Source: Pedobacter psychroterrae
GTDB lineage: Bacteria; Bacteroidota; Bacteroidia; Sphingobacteriales; Sphingobacteriaceae
Assembly: GCF_004331695.1 (NCBI RefSeq)
Contig: NZ_SJSL01000001.1
Span: forward strand, 992,001 to 1,056,000
DNA: 64,000 nucleotides
Reading direction: 5' to 3'
The position numbers were made by a program, and so were the translations under genes. The notes beneath the pieces were generated by a model. The model did not search any database and had not been told where the DNA came from. It saw nothing but the letters and a program-made list of their open reading frames with translations. Below, in pieces: positions 32,785-43,076 of this stretch. The first letter of the stretch is position 1; each line of letters starts with the position of its first letter.

Positions 32785-33573
32785 TTATAAATTATTTAAG
32801 AACTTCGCCATTTCTGTGGGTTTATCTGTATTCAGATAGTCAACGCCAAGTTTTATGAATGTCTGCCAGCACGTTTTGGTGTCTGGATTGCCCCAGAACC
32901 GTACTGGCTTCTTTAAATTATGTACGGAATCTACGAAATTGCGTACCCTTGCCTGTTCTTCCGGAAGCATCGGATCTATTCCGTTCCATAGCGTAAATTG
33001 CTGCATAGCACTGCTAAAAAAAGCGATTCTCTTTAGCTGATCAGGTGTGTAATTAATTCCGGGCCGTCCGTCAAAGAAAAAGATCTCATCAAAGTCCTTA
33101 AATTTTTCAGCAGACGGGACCGATCCACTAAATACCAGGCGTACAGCATCCGGATTGTTTTTCGTGTCAAAATACTTCCGGATAGGTTTTAGTTTAGCTT
33201 CGAGCACTTTTAGCGCAGGTTCTCCGGCTGTTTTTAAATCAATCATGAACTGCAGGTGTCCCCCATTTTTGTAAGGCTTTCCCCGGTTTATTTTTATCTG
33301 TTTCAACAGAGGTTCCAGGTATAGTTTTTCAATGGTCCTGGTGCTGTCTATTTCTTTTCTGGTATGCGCCACGTATAGTTCTTTTCCGATCAGGTATACG
33401 TCAATTTCCATGGATGCAAAGCGGTTTGCATAAGCAGTATAAAAGGGTATTGGCTGAAGGTAGTCATTGTGAGAATGCGCATTCTTGTTCACCTCATATT
33501 TCTGGGCATAAAGCGGAAACATGCCTGCTAACGCAATCGTAAGGCAAAGAAGGATTATCTTTTTTATCTGCAT
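32785..33573 (-). CDS. secreted PI-PLC/glycerophosphodiesterase-like protein
   Basis: 262 residues with a signal peptide (MQIKKIILLCLTIALAGMFP). The TIM-barrel phosphodiesterase marks are NKNAHSHNDYLQPIPFYTAY (first catalytic His region), SMEIDVYLIGKELYVAHTRK (Glu/Asp and second His) and LQFMIDLKTAGEPALKV. It belongs to the PI-PLC/GDPD superfamily and probably acts on a phospholipid or phosphodiester head group in the periplasm. The substrate is not inferable. Confidence 0.72.
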   Translation of the reverse strand: MQIKKIILLCLTIALAGMFPLYAQKYEVNKNAHSHNDYLQPIPFYTAYANRFASMEIDVYLIGKELYVAHTRKEIDSTRTIEKLYLEPLLKQIKINRGKPYKNGGHLQFMIDLKTAGEPALKVLEAKLKPIRKYFDTKNNPDAVRLVFSGSVPSAEKFKDFDEIFFFDGRPGINYTPDQLKRIAFFSSAMQQFTLWNGIDPMLPEEQARVRNFVDSVHNLKKPVRFWGNPDTKTCWQTFIKLGVDYLNTDKPTEMAKFLNNL

Positions 33574-33750
33574 TTTTTAAAATTATAATACCATAAAGTT
33601 AGTGTCTGAAAGTGATCAATTGCAAGAATTTTTTACAATAAAATTTTTCTTATTTGGTTCTGTAAAGAGGCCCTCGGCTATTGGGCGCTTGGAGAGTTGA
33701 TGGCTTTTCCATAAATTATTGTAAATTGTGAAATATTAAAACATAAATCA

Positions 33751-34392
33751 ATGAAAATCCTGATCACCATATGTGCGTTATCTTTCTTTTTGGTCTCTTG
33801 TTCACCTGTTAAGCAACAAAAAACGGGTAAATGGATCAGTCTGTTTGACGGAAAAACACTTAACGGCTGGAAAAAGAATCAAAATCCTCAAACGTTTAGT
33901 GTAGAGGACGGAGCAATCAAAGTAGCCGGACCGATCTCACATTTGTTCTATGACGGCCCGGTAAGCAACCATACTTTTAAGAATTTTGAGCTTAAGGCGC
34001 AGGTAATGACCAAACCTGGTGCTAACTCAGGTATTTATTTTCATACTGCATTTCAGGCTGAAGGTTTCCCCGATAAAGGTTATGAAGTACAAGTCAATAA
34101 TTCGCATACTGACTGGCGCAGAACAGGGAGTTTATACAGTATTCAGGACGTGAAAGAAACCTATGCAAAAGACAATGAATGGTACGAAGAATACATTATG
34201 GTGCAGGGTAAGAAAATAACCATTAAAATTAACGGCAAAACAGTTGTAGAATATATAGAGCCGGATGATGTAGGCAGCAAAAATGTTGGTGGCAGGGCCA
34301 TCGCTAATGGAACATTTGCATTACAGGGACATGATCCTGGCAGTGTAGTGTATTACAAAGATATTATGGTAAGGCTTCTGCCGGAAAAATAA
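33751..34392 (+). CDS. DUF1080 (3-keto-disaccharide hydrolase-like) lipoprotein
   Basis: 213 residues with a lipobox (CALSFFLVSC). The DUF1080 jelly-roll shows GKWISLFDGKTLNGWKKNQN near the N-terminus, GANSGIYFHTAFQAEGFPDK and GYEVQVNNSHTDW in the middle, and ALQGHDPGSVVYYKDIMVR at the end. Some members are 3-keto-glycoside hydrolases acting on oligosaccharides in the periplasm. The gene abuts the converging DUF6265-like gene with no spacing. Confidence 0.85.
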   Translation: MKILITICALSFFLVSCSPVKQQKTGKWISLFDGKTLNGWKKNQNPQTFSVEDGAIKVAGPISHLFYDGPVSNHTFKNFELKAQVMTKPGANSGIYFHTAFQAEGFPDKGYEVQVNNSHTDWRRTGSLYSIQDVKETYAKDNEWYEEYIMVQGKKITIKINGKTVVEYIEPDDVGSKNVGGRAIANGTFALQGHDPGSVVYYKDIMVRLLPEK

Positions 34393-34899
34393 CTATTTAA
34401 CTCTGTTAAATACAAACAGATCAGTAAATTTCCATTTGTCGCCTTCCTTAGTTCCCCTTGCAATCACGAATTGATTAGGGCTGCGTTTTTCATAGAGAAT
34501 CTGCAGACTTTCCCCTTCTTTTTGAAAGATAGCCCGGTCTTTGCTTGCTTCTACAAAATGATAACGGTCCTGTTTGTCCTTTTCCTCCAAACCCAGCAGG
34601 CCCGGTTTAAAGTGTTTTACCATCGAAACCAACCCTTTCTCGGATTGTTCATAGGCTAATATTTCGTAAAGATCGGCTTTTCCGCTCTTCATCATGCGCA
34701 TGAAACCCAATATGTTCTCCCCTTCCGGTTGCAGCCAGACTCCCTCAATTGTCTGACCCTGAGCGGTAGTGGCTTTCCAATGACCCTGAATAAAAGCGAC
34801 ATCGGCAACTGAACCAGTATTTTGCTGTGCCTGTGCATAGATTTTAGCTGTAAAACCATTAACAAATAATAGCAGGATTAAAGTGTAAAGATGTTTCAT
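34393..34899 (-). CDS. DUF6265-like secreted protein
   Basis: 168 residues with a signal peptide (LILLLFVNGFTAKIYAQA). The core ADVAFIQGHWKATTAQGQTI, GVWLQPEGENILGFMRMMKS and YEILAYEQSEKGLVSMVKHF has the pattern of DUF6265 lipocalin-like proteins. Function unknown. Confidence 0.65.
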   Translation of the reverse strand: MKHLYTLILLLFVNGFTAKIYAQAQQNTGSVADVAFIQGHWKATTAQGQTIEGVWLQPEGENILGFMRMMKSGKADLYEILAYEQSEKGLVSMVKHFKPGLLGLEEKDKQDRYHFVEASKDRAIFQKEGESLQILYEKRSPNQFVIARGTKEGDKWKFTDLFVFNRVK

Positions 34900-34998
34900 A
34901 ACAAACGATTAACAATGAATAGTAGACTTAGGTAAGATTATTATATATGCTCAATATATGAATTTTATAAAGGTGATGTGTTTGCTTAACTATCCGGA

Positions 34999-36555
34999 TT
35001 AAAATTTATTTATTTCAACATCCAGCCAGGTTATTCTCGCTGATAACCATGTTTTTAATTGAGCTACTTCCGCGGAATAGGTTCCGTAGGCGACAGGATT
35101 AGGCCATACTTTTTTGTCTAAAATTTTCCACTCTTCAAAATTCTTTCTTTGAGAAAGATTAATGTATGCAGCATTTTGGTCTATTGATGCTGTAATATCT
35201 TTGATTTCTTTGTTTTTTAACGCGTTCCATCGAGCTTTCACCTTTGCACTAAAATTTGGGTCCTGAAACAAGCGGCTGAACCACGGCCCATCTTTTATCC
35301 ACCATCCTGTGGAGTAACGGGCATCTGAATAATCTACATTTCCTGCTGCAAGATCGAAATCCCATAGAGGGCCTAGTCCGAGTTTACCGCCTCGGTTTTT
35401 GTAATAAAATATGCTGGAAAAGACTTTTGCATCTTGATTTTTCATGATCTCCTGTACGATAAACCAATTGATAAACGATTCGGTATTTATGTATTTGTTA
35501 TACCCTTTTTCCGGATCAGCGAAATCTTCTGAGAAAATGGCATCCTCAGTTTGCTGCATATAATTTTTGATGTAGGTAAACTGTGCGGGAGTGATATCTT
35601 CTGGCGACTTTATTGTAAAAGGCAACTTACGTTTTTCCGTTTCAAACCTATTTGGCTCATCTCGGCGCTCATCCTGCTCCAGTAAATATCCACCGGTTAT
35701 TTCTTCGGCTGAAGTATTTGACTTTTTTAGTTCGGGGATATTTACACGATTTTCGTTCACTTCTACCTGACTTGTTAGAAAATATGACCCTTTGTATTTA
35801 CCGTTTAATACCAGTTCTACCGGACGTCCCTGTGGCGTAAAGTCTGCCCCTATTTTTGTTCCAAATTCAAATGCGGTACTTGTACGCAGCAGTGTCTTGT
35901 CAGAATAATTCGCGAGTAAGACCCAGTTTTTAGCAGTAGGCATGCCAAGCATTGGGGTTTTGTCAGTAAATTTCAAACGGTAAGGTTTTTTCTCCATGCC
36001 CCACGTGGAATTTCCCCGCCCTTTTACCTGTAAGGGAATAGTTGTTTTGGCTTGCTCATAGAGCGTATTTGTATTGACTATCAGACTTCCATTCAGATAG
36101 ACGTCTTTAGAAACTATGTCATTACCGCCCTCTGTGCTTAAATGCAAAATCGGAATTCCGGTAAAATTCTTGAGTAAAAATTTGTAAGTTTTAGTTGTCC
36201 CTTTTTCTGAGGTCAATTTGTACAATACGGGTTTAGAAAAGTCTGTGGCTGTAGTCCCGCTAATTTGAATGGTATCGTTTACTGTTATACGTGCGTTATG
36301 TGTAATAAAACTTGCTACGAATTTTTTATTATTGGCAAAATCAGGAATTAATACTTTGATCTCGTCGCCACTAATGATGCCTGATATGTCCTTAGTGATT
36401 TTGCCTGCATTATATTTTGCCTCAAAGAGCACAGAAATCAAGGAGACACTGTCTTTCGTTCTCGGTTCGGGTTCTGGCTCCTGAACTGTAATGTTATCTT
36501 TTTTACAGCTCCATATACTTATTAAAAGTATTAAATAAATAAGGTGTTTTTTCAT
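34999..36555 (-). CDS. CotH kinase-family lipoprotein
   Basis: 518 residues with a lipobox (LILLISIWSC). Residues about 25-145 are Ig-like repeats (SLISVLFEAKYNAGKITKDI). The CotH domain has LQVKGRGNSTWGMEKKPYRL followed by KFTDK, WVLLANYSDKTLLRTSTAFE and GPLWDFDLAAGNVDYS, the atypical kinase metal-binding Asp. CotH proteins phosphorylate secreted proteins (family knowledge); the target here is unknown. It lies 61 nt downstream of the ROK regulator gene on the same strand and may belong to the same transcript. Confidence 0.85.
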   Translation of the reverse strand: MKKHLIYLILLISIWSCKKDNITVQEPEPEPRTKDSVSLISVLFEAKYNAGKITKDISGIISGDEIKVLIPDFANNKKFVASFITHNARITVNDTIQISGTTATDFSKPVLYKLTSEKGTTKTYKFLLKNFTGIPILHLSTEGGNDIVSKDVYLNGSLIVNTNTLYEQAKTTIPLQVKGRGNSTWGMEKKPYRLKFTDKTPMLGMPTAKNWVLLANYSDKTLLRTSTAFEFGTKIGADFTPQGRPVELVLNGKYKGSYFLTSQVEVNENRVNIPELKKSNTSAEEITGGYLLEQDERRDEPNRFETEKRKLPFTIKSPEDITPAQFTYIKNYMQQTEDAIFSEDFADPEKGYNKYINTESFINWFIVQEIMKNQDAKVFSSIFYYKNRGGKLGLGPLWDFDLAAGNVDYSDARYSTGWWIKDGPWFSRLFQDPNFSAKVKARWNALKNKEIKDITASIDQNAAYINLSQRKNFEEWKILDKKVWPNPVAYGTYSAEVAQLKTWLSARITWLDVEINKF

Positions 36556-36616
36556 TTGGTTAGAATGCTTAGTTTTCTAAGATACTAAAATTAAGCAGTT
36601 TCTGTCCAAAAGTCTA

Positions 36617-37804
36617 TTAATTTTCTTTATGAAAATTTTCCATCACCAAAATTGCAGCGCCAACTAATTCAGCATCAAAACCAATTTCGGAAATGATAAT
36701 CTCTGTTTCGCTGGCAAGACGTGGAATGCAATATTTATTAAGGGCCTGTTGTATGGGTGCAAGTAATAATTTCCCGACTTTCACTCCTCTTCCGCTAATC
36801 ACAATTGCTTTAGGGTTCATGATATGGATCAGGATGGATAGTCCCCTGCCGATTTTATAGGCAGCTTCTGAAAGTAACTCAACGGCGAACTGATCGCCCC
36901 TGTTTGCTACATCCATCAGGGCATCTCCAGCATCTACTTTTGATCTTTCACTAAAACCCTGAAAGCTTGATATCCTGCCGTTTTTGATTCCTTCCAACGC
37001 TTTTTCTGCAACGGCCAGCAGGGAGGCTTCGGCTTCAAGGCAGCCCTGCTTGCCACAGGAACATAATGCCCCTTCTTCAGTAATTGGAATGTGACTGAAC
37101 TCTCCTGCAAACCCAGAGTGGCCCCTGAATAATTGTCCGTTGATGATCATGCCAAGTCCAATACCCCAGCTTAAATTTATGACCATTACATCTTTAATGG
37201 ACTTGGCAACGCCAAATTTAAGTTCAGATAGCGCAATCAGACTGGAATCATTGTCTATAAAAACAGGAATGCCTGTTGCTTCAAAAATGCGTCCGGTAAG
37301 GCTTTTATCCCCGGCATCCAGATAAGTATAGTTGACCCCTTCGTTAATGTTTACAAATCCAGGCATACCTATTCCAATGCCGATCAGCTTTTCCTTGTCC
37401 AAATTAAATTTGCTGATGTGTTCAGAAATTATACTGGTCAGGCTGTTTAATGAATTAGGATTGTTAAGTAATTTTAACTCGATTATTTCGACCGGAGTAA
37501 TGTAATTGTTTAAAAGGTCAATGGTAACGATACGTGTAGATAACTGATCCATTGCTACAGTTACTATATATAGCCTATCTGATTTAACAGCATACATGAG
37601 TGGTCTTCTGCCTCCGCTTGAAGGTGCGTAGCCCTGCTCTACAACCAATCCCATTTCTATTAAATGGTTTAGTGACTTGGTTACAAGAGGGATACTCTTG
37701 TCAATCAGTAAGCTTAATTCTGCACAAGACATAACTTTGCCGTAATACAACTGCTGTATGATCTCGGCGTATAGTTTTGAATTTTTTTTATTAGTGTTAA
37801 ACAC
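36617..37804 (-). CDS. ROK-family transcriptional regulator (NagC-like)
   Basis: 395 residues, GTG start (no better ATG in frame). An N-terminal winged helix (YYGKVMSCAELSLLIDKSIP, VTKSLNHLIEMGLVVEQGYA) precedes a ROK domain with IGIGIGMPGFVNINEG, FIDNDSSLIALSELKFG, GHSGFAGEFSHIPITEEGAL and the zinc motif CSCGKQGCLEAEA. The layout is that of NagC/Mlc/XylR-type sugar-responsive repressors rather than a free kinase. It is divergent from the SusC/SusD locus, so it probably controls that locus in response to a sugar such as a GlcNAc derivative. Confidence 0.85.
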   Translation of the reverse strand: MFNTNKKNSKLYAEIIQQLYYGKVMSCAELSLLIDKSIPLVTKSLNHLIEMGLVVEQGYAPSSGGRRPLMYAVKSDRLYIVTVAMDQLSTRIVTIDLLNNYITPVEIIELKLLNNPNSLNSLTSIISEHISKFNLDKEKLIGIGIGMPGFVNINEGVNYTYLDAGDKSLTGRIFEATGIPVFIDNDSSLIALSELKFGVAKSIKDVMVINLSWGIGLGMIINGQLFRGHSGFAGEFSHIPITEEGALCSCGKQGCLEAEASLLAVAEKALEGIKNGRISSFQGFSERSKVDAGDALMDVANRGDQFAVELLSEAAYKIGRGLSILIHIMNPKAIVISGRGVKVGKLLLAPIQQALNKYCIPRLASETEIIISEIGFDAELVGAAILVMENFHKEN

Positions 37805-38172
37805 AGGTAATTCGTTTAAAAGGTCAGTACTACAAAAATAAAGAAAGCGCAGGCAAATATATGTTACTTTGTAAAAAGAATTGTCTAAAACTGGCCTAAA
37901 AAATTTAAATGATCAACTGTTCTTAAAAAGTTTAAAAAGTAATTGAAGTTATGATGCAAGTTGGTTTGAAACAGTTGTTTTAGGTCTCTCGTATACAAAC
38001 TTAAAACAATATTTAAATAATTTTATAATTCTTTTTAATTTTTTTTTAAAGTTGTCATTTTTTTTATTAAGTTTGAGGTAAGCAATCAAAAAGATGTCTG
38101 AATGTTAAGAACACCCTGCGCTTTACATCGTTTGATCAAGCAATATTAGAACCTTTAACTAAACCAAACAAA
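37805..38172. promoter_or_regulatory. ROK/SusC divergent regulatory region
   Basis: This AT-rich 368-nt gap holds no gene. For SusC, TAAGTTTG (38068-38075) matches TAnnTTTG about 100 nt before the ATG, leaving a leader of about 90 nt. For the ROK gene, the minus-strand TATATTTG (plus 37854-37861) is about 50 nt upstream of the GTG start. Neither has a clear -33. An 8-bp inverted repeat, CAACTGTT (37914-37921) and AACAGTTG (37970-37977), could be a regulator site. Confidence 0.4.
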
Positions 38173-41100
38173 ATGAAAAAAAGTCTACTTTATTACCGAT
38201 TTTATGGATTGGCTACTAAAACGATTTGTTGTCTGATGCTAATTGCTGGTTTCGTTACTCCCGCGTTTTCAGGAGTATCTTCAGCAACAGTAGCTAACAA
38301 GTTTCAGTCTTTTACACTGAAAGGCAAAATCAAAGATGAGAAAGGCAGTGCCATGCCCGGGGTTACCGTAACTAACGTTACCCAAAAAAAATCCGTATCT
38401 ACCAATGAGACAGGGGATTTTAGTATTTTGGCTGATAAAGGTGATGTGGTCACGTTTAAAATGATTGGCTTTCAGGAAAAGTCTGTTATTGCATCTGATC
38501 AAAATAACATCGTGGTGGTATTGGCTGAACAGGCCGTACAGCTTGATAATACGGTAGTCACTGCCCTTGGTATTAGAAGAGAGGAAAGGTCTCTGGGATA
38601 TTCGGTATCAGAAGTAGATGGCGAGGGATTGAAAAAAGCAAGGGAGACAAATGTTATCAATTCTTTGGCTGGTAAGGTTCCCGGATTGATCATTAACAGT
38701 GGGGCCGGTGGACCAGCGGGTGCTTCGCGTGTTATCATCCGCGGAAGTACATCTGTATCAGGCAATAACCAGCCTTTATATGTGGTTGATGGTATTCCCA
38801 TCGACAATTCAAATTATGGCGGGGCAGGTAGTGGTCAATATGCCTCTGGTGTAGACATGGGAGATGCCATATCAGCCATAAATCCTGACGACATAGATAA
38901 AATCAGTGTTCTAAAAGGAGCTTCTGCATCGGCATTATACGGGTCAAGGGCCGGTAATGGTGTAATCTTGATCACAACAAAAAAGGGAACTAAGAATAAG
39001 GAGTTGGGTATCGAATTTAATAGTACATCTTCTCTGGAGCAACAGTTGACGAGTTATGATGGTTATCAGTCATTGTATGGCCAGGGAATAAAGCAACAGC
39101 TGAATACGCTTGAAATACAAGACTACAATACCCTCAATAAGAGTTTCGGTGCACGTATCGACCCTGATTTGACCGTAATCACCGGCACAGGGAAGCGGGT
39201 GCCTTATGCCTATGTAAAGAACAATATCGATGGGTTTTTTAAAACCGGAAGTACATTTACAAATACCCTTTCATTTACTAATGCCACGGACAATTCAAAT
39301 TTCAGGTTTTCGGCTTCTAATTTAACTAATCGCGATATTATTCCAGAAAGCGGGATTACAAGGAATTCCTTTACATTTAGCGGAAGTTCCCGTTTTGGAT
39401 CAAAAATTACGTTAGAAGCCAGGGCATTCTACATGAATGAAGATGTTAAAAACCGCCCTTCATTGGCCGACGATCCAGCAAATATAGGGAACAGTTTTCT
39501 TACCCTGGCTAACACGGTAGATCAGGCCAGGTTCAAAAACGAATATAAAAATGCTGATGGCAGTTACCTTGACTGGAATAATGGAAACCAGTATCGACTG
39601 AATCCTTATTGGATTATCAATGAAATGACGAATGATACCAAAAAAGACAGGTTGCTTGCCTCTTTGCAACTCAACTATAACATTTTAAGCTGGTTGTCCT
39701 TGCAAGCCAGGGGATCTTCCGATCAGACATACGTTAATTTTGAGAAGTTCAGCCCAAGAACTACTCCAGGAGCTTTAACTGGTATGCTAGACCAGAATAA
39801 TAGCAAGTATAATACTATAGAAGCAGATGCTTTGTTAACCGCCCAAAAGCAATTCGGTCAAAACTGGAATTTGTCGGCACGGCTAGGTTCGAGTATTACT
39901 CGCAATAACATGTCGGGTAGTGTTATGCAGTTTACCAATCAAGCCATATTGGATGTAGCAATACCCACAAGTTACACAAGTCAGTCTGTGTCGCCGCTGG
40001 CAAGAAAACGTCACATGAATTCTGTCTACGGACTCTTGACGGCCGCGTACAAAGGGTTTCTATATTTCGATGCCACTTTGAGGCAAGATGCGTACTCCAC
40101 CCTGCTATACGGGGACAACTACAAAACCTATCCATCGTTAAATGGTAGTTTTGTTTTTTCTGATGCGTTTAAAATGGATAAGAAATACCTTACATCCGGC
40201 CGCATTAGGGCTTCAATCGCGCAGGTCGCATCAGATACTGATCCTTTCCTGACGGCCCAGTACTACAAAAGTAATTCTCTTCCCTTTGATGGGCTGCCTA
40301 CTGGAGGTTTGTCAACAGACATTCAGGCAAAACTTGCAGGTTTAAAACCCACCACTACACGCTCTTATGAGTTTGGGGCCGATCTCAAGTTTTTCAACAG
40401 CAGATTGGGCCTTGACGTGAGCTACTATAATTCTAAGTCAAAAGACCAGCTGAATATATTACCAGCTCCCGTTTCATCAGGTTACAAGACAACGATACTC
40501 AATGCCGGTGTAATTTCGAATGAAGGTGTTGAGATTGCATTAAATGCAACACCGATAGCCACTAAGGATTTTAACTGGGATCTCAGTTTGTCTTTCGCAC
40601 GAAATATAAATAAGGTAGAATCATTGGCTGAGGGTACACCATTTCTGGTATTGTCCGAAGCAAGGTGGATGGGGATATCGGTAGTAGCGATGCCTGGAGC
40701 GGATTACGGTTCCCTGCTTGGCAATGACTATCAGTACGATCCAAACGGAAACGTGATTCTTAATGCGAATGACCTTCAGCCCGTTTTAAGCGATAGTCGC
40801 AAGGTAGTCGGAAAGGGTATTTTTGACTGGACCGGGGGACTAAGTAGTACGCTAGGCTATAAAAACTTTAGTCTCGGTGCGGTATTCGATGCTAAATTCG
40901 GTGCTGATCTGCTTTCACTGACCAACTTAGGGGCTGCAGCGAGCGGTTCACTTGAATCCACCTTAGAAGGCCGTGCTGAATGGATAAAATCTGAGGAAGA
41001 TAGACAAGCCAGCGGGCAGACCATTGATCAGTGGACGGCCGCAGGCAAAGTAGGCGGCCTTGTGCCAAAAGGAGTAGTTCAGACTGGCGTTGCATCTGAC

Positions 41101-41448
41101 GGAAGCCCGATTTACACCGAAAACACACGGGCAGTTGATCCTTCTGTATATTGGGGCAGATATTCTGATCTGTTGAACGGGGTAGCCAGTCCATTTATAT
41201 ATGACGGTTCCTACATCAAAATGCGACAGCTTACACTCAGTTACAGCATCCCCTCGTCGCTAACCGGCAAATGGGGAGTAAAAGATGTGCAGGTGGCACT
41301 GGTAGCCAGGAACCCATTTATTTTGTATAGAAATGTTCCGAATGTTGACCCGGATTCAAACTATAGCAATGGTAATGGACAGGGAATAGAGTATGGCTCC
41401 TTACCTGGAAGAAGGAGTTATGGGTTTAACCTGAACTTTAGATTTTAA
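38173..41448 (+). CDS. SusC/RagA-family TonB-linked outer-membrane transporter
   Basis: 1091 residues: signal peptide, CarboxypepD-reg-like domain (FTLKGKIKDEKGSAMPGVTV), TonB plug (VVTALGIRREERSLGYSVSE, AGKVPGLIINSGAGGPAGAS) and the family signature LYVVDGIPIDNSNYGG, followed by a C-terminal barrel ending in an aromatic residue (NLNFRF). It imports glycans across the outer membrane with its SusD partner, powered by TonB. The SusD gene follows directly; two GH18-type genes and one GH20 gene complete the locus, so the substrate is probably chitin-type or another GlcNAc glycan. Confidence 0.93.
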   Translation: MKKSLLYYRFYGLATKTICCLMLIAGFVTPAFSGVSSATVANKFQSFTLKGKIKDEKGSAMPGVTVTNVTQKKSVSTNETGDFSILADKGDVVTFKMIGFQEKSVIASDQNNIVVVLAEQAVQLDNTVVTALGIRREERSLGYSVSEVDGEGLKKARETNVINSLAGKVPGLIINSGAGGPAGASRVIIRGSTSVSGNNQPLYVVDGIPIDNSNYGGAGSGQYASGVDMGDAISAINPDDIDKISVLKGASASALYGSRAGNGVILITTKKGTKNKELGIEFNSTSSLEQQLTSYDGYQSLYGQGIKQQLNTLEIQDYNTLNKSFGARIDPDLTVITGTGKRVPYAYVKNNIDGFFKTGSTFTNTLSFTNATDNSNFRFSASNLTNRDIIPESGITRNSFTFSGSSRFGSKITLEARAFYMNEDVKNRPSLADDPANIGNSFLTLANTVDQARFKNEYKNADGSYLDWNNGNQYRLNPYWIINEMTNDTKKDRLLASLQLNYNILSWLSLQARGSSDQTYVNFEKFSPRTTPGALTGMLDQNNSKYNTIEADALLTAQKQFGQNWNLSARLGSSITRNNMSGSVMQFTNQAILDVAIPTSYTSQSVSPLARKRHMNSVYGLLTAAYKGFLYFDATLRQDAYSTLLYGDNYKTYPSLNGSFVFSDAFKMDKKYLTSGRIRASIAQVASDTDPFLTAQYYKSNSLPFDGLPTGGLSTDIQAKLAGLKPTTTRSYEFGADLKFFNSRLGLDVSYYNSKSKDQLNILPAPVSSGYKTTILNAGVISNEGVEIALNATPIATKDFNWDLSLSFARNINKVESLAEGTPFLVLSEARWMGISVVAMPGADYGSLLGNDYQYDPNGNVILNANDLQPVLSDSRKVVGKGIFDWTGGLSSTLGYKNFSLGAVFDAKFGADLLSLTNLGAAASGSLESTLEGRAEWIKSEEDRQASGQTIDQWTAAGKVGGLVPKGVVQTGVASDGSPIYTENTRAVDPSVYWGRYSDLLNGVASPFIYDGSYIKMRQLTLSYSIPSSLTGKWGVKDVQVALVARNPFILYRNVPNVDPDSNYSNGNGQGIEYGSLPGRRSYGFNLNFRF

Positions 41449-41471
41449 TGATTCCCTCTAAACTGGAAAAA

Positions 41472-43064
41472 ATGAAAAAGCATATAAATTTATATACATG
41501 GTTAACAGTATTAGTGCTGTTCACCGCTTCTTGTAAAAAATTTGGGGATACGAACGTCGACCCAACAAGATCCTCAAACATGGATCCTTCCGTTCAGTTG
41601 ACTACCGCCCAGTTGCGGTTTTCAGGAGATCTGAATGTGAATCAAAGGACAAATATCATGATGACTATGCCACTCGTGCAGCACATCGCAGGTTCCTATG
41701 TTAACAGGTATGGAGGCGCCTATCTCAGAGATCCGAACGTGATGGGAATACTTTGGGAAGATTCTTACGGAAATGATATTGTCAACATTATTGATGCGGT
41801 TAAACGGACGACTTCCCTGCCTGAAAAGAGTAATTTGAACGCTGTCTGCAGGATTATGAAAGTTTACATATTTTCAAGGATGACCGACCTCTATGGTGAT
41901 ATTCCATATAGTGAGGCAGGCCAGGGAGTTAAACCAAAATTCGATACTCAACAGGAAATTTACAACGATTTTTTCAAGGAGCTTAAAGAGGCCTCATTGC
42001 AGCTGGATGCGAGTAAAGACGCCGTAAAAGGAGATGTCTTTTACAACGGGGATGTAAATGCCTGGAAAAAATTTGCCAATTCTCTACGCCTTCGTTATGC
42101 AATGCGTTTAGTTAAGATAGATCTCGCCAAAGCTAAAGCTGAAGCGCAACTGGCATTCGATTCAGGAGTATTTACTACAAACAGTGATGTATGTAAGGTA
42201 GACCATGAAGACGTGAGAAATCAGTATGAAGCATCAGGCAGGGGCGATATCAGGGGTAATGCGGTTTCTGAATCTTTTCATAAAGATGGGGTACCAGGTC
42301 GCTTTACGACAACTTTCCTGGAGCAACTCCGCAGCACCAACGATCCAAGATTGAAGTATATGGTAAAATACTATGTAGATAATGCTGCTATACCACCGAT
42401 TAACCGGATTGACATCACAGAGCAAATAACATCACAAATTGGGTACAATGGCATTATCCCGGGGCACTATTTATGGAATGATTGGAATAATCCCCTGCCT
42501 ATCACCGTACCAGGAACAGGCACGTACGATGCCAGCAGCAATGATCAGAAGGCTCAACCAGCTAATTTCCTGTTGCGTTTTAACGCGCCGTTTTTACACC
42601 TTACCTACTCTGAAGTTGAACTTCTGCTTGCGGAGGCAACAGTCAGGTTCGGAAGCACATTTGGTGGTTCTGCTACTGAGCATTATCAGAAAGGCATTGA
42701 AGCCGGAATATTGCAATTGAGCTACTTTCCCGGAGGGCCAACTGCTAACAATACCGAGATTAGTACCTTCATCAGTAGTAATGCTTTGCTCCCTGGCAGA
42801 GAAATTGAACTTATCAACAAGCAACTTTGGTTAACTTTGTTCTTAAACGGCACTGAAGCTTATTCAAATTGGCGAAGATCAGGATTCCCGGTTCTCACGC
42901 CCGGAAAAGGGGTAGATGAGCCAAGTGAAAGTTTGACTATTCCGAGACGTTTTGAATATCCTTATACTGAAGAGGAACAGAACAGAGCAAATTTTGAGAA
43001 GGTATTACCAGCACTTGGCGGTACCGATACCTGGAATGCCAGAGTTTGGTGGGATAAGCAATAA
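41472..43064 (+). CDS. SusD/RagB-family glycan-binding lipoprotein
   Basis: 530 residues from the ATG at 41472, chosen because it gives a clean lipoprotein signal (YTWLTVLVLFTASC). An ATG at 41448 overlaps the SusC stop codon and would add eight residues. SusD-like marks include TNVDPTRSSNMDPSVQLTTA, MTDLYGDIPYSEAGQGVKPK, KKFANSLRLRYAMRLVKIDL and LHLTYSEVELLLAEATVRFG. It is the surface glycan-binding partner of the SusC transporter. Confidence 0.92.
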   Translation: MKKHINLYTWLTVLVLFTASCKKFGDTNVDPTRSSNMDPSVQLTTAQLRFSGDLNVNQRTNIMMTMPLVQHIAGSYVNRYGGAYLRDPNVMGILWEDSYGNDIVNIIDAVKRTTSLPEKSNLNAVCRIMKVYIFSRMTDLYGDIPYSEAGQGVKPKFDTQQEIYNDFFKELKEASLQLDASKDAVKGDVFYNGDVNAWKKFANSLRLRYAMRLVKIDLAKAKAEAQLAFDSGVFTTNSDVCKVDHEDVRNQYEASGRGDIRGNAVSESFHKDGVPGRFTTTFLEQLRSTNDPRLKYMVKYYVDNAAIPPINRIDITEQITSQIGYNGIIPGHYLWNDWNNPLPITVPGTGTYDASSNDQKAQPANFLLRFNAPFLHLTYSEVELLLAEATVRFGSTFGGSATEHYQKGIEAGILQLSYFPGGPTANNTEISTFISSNALLPGREIELINKQLWLTLFLNGTEAYSNWRRSGFPVLTPGKGVDEPSESLTIPRRFEYPYTEEEQNRANFEKVLPALGGTDTWNARVWWDKQ

Positions 43065-43076
43065 ACGGTCAGGATT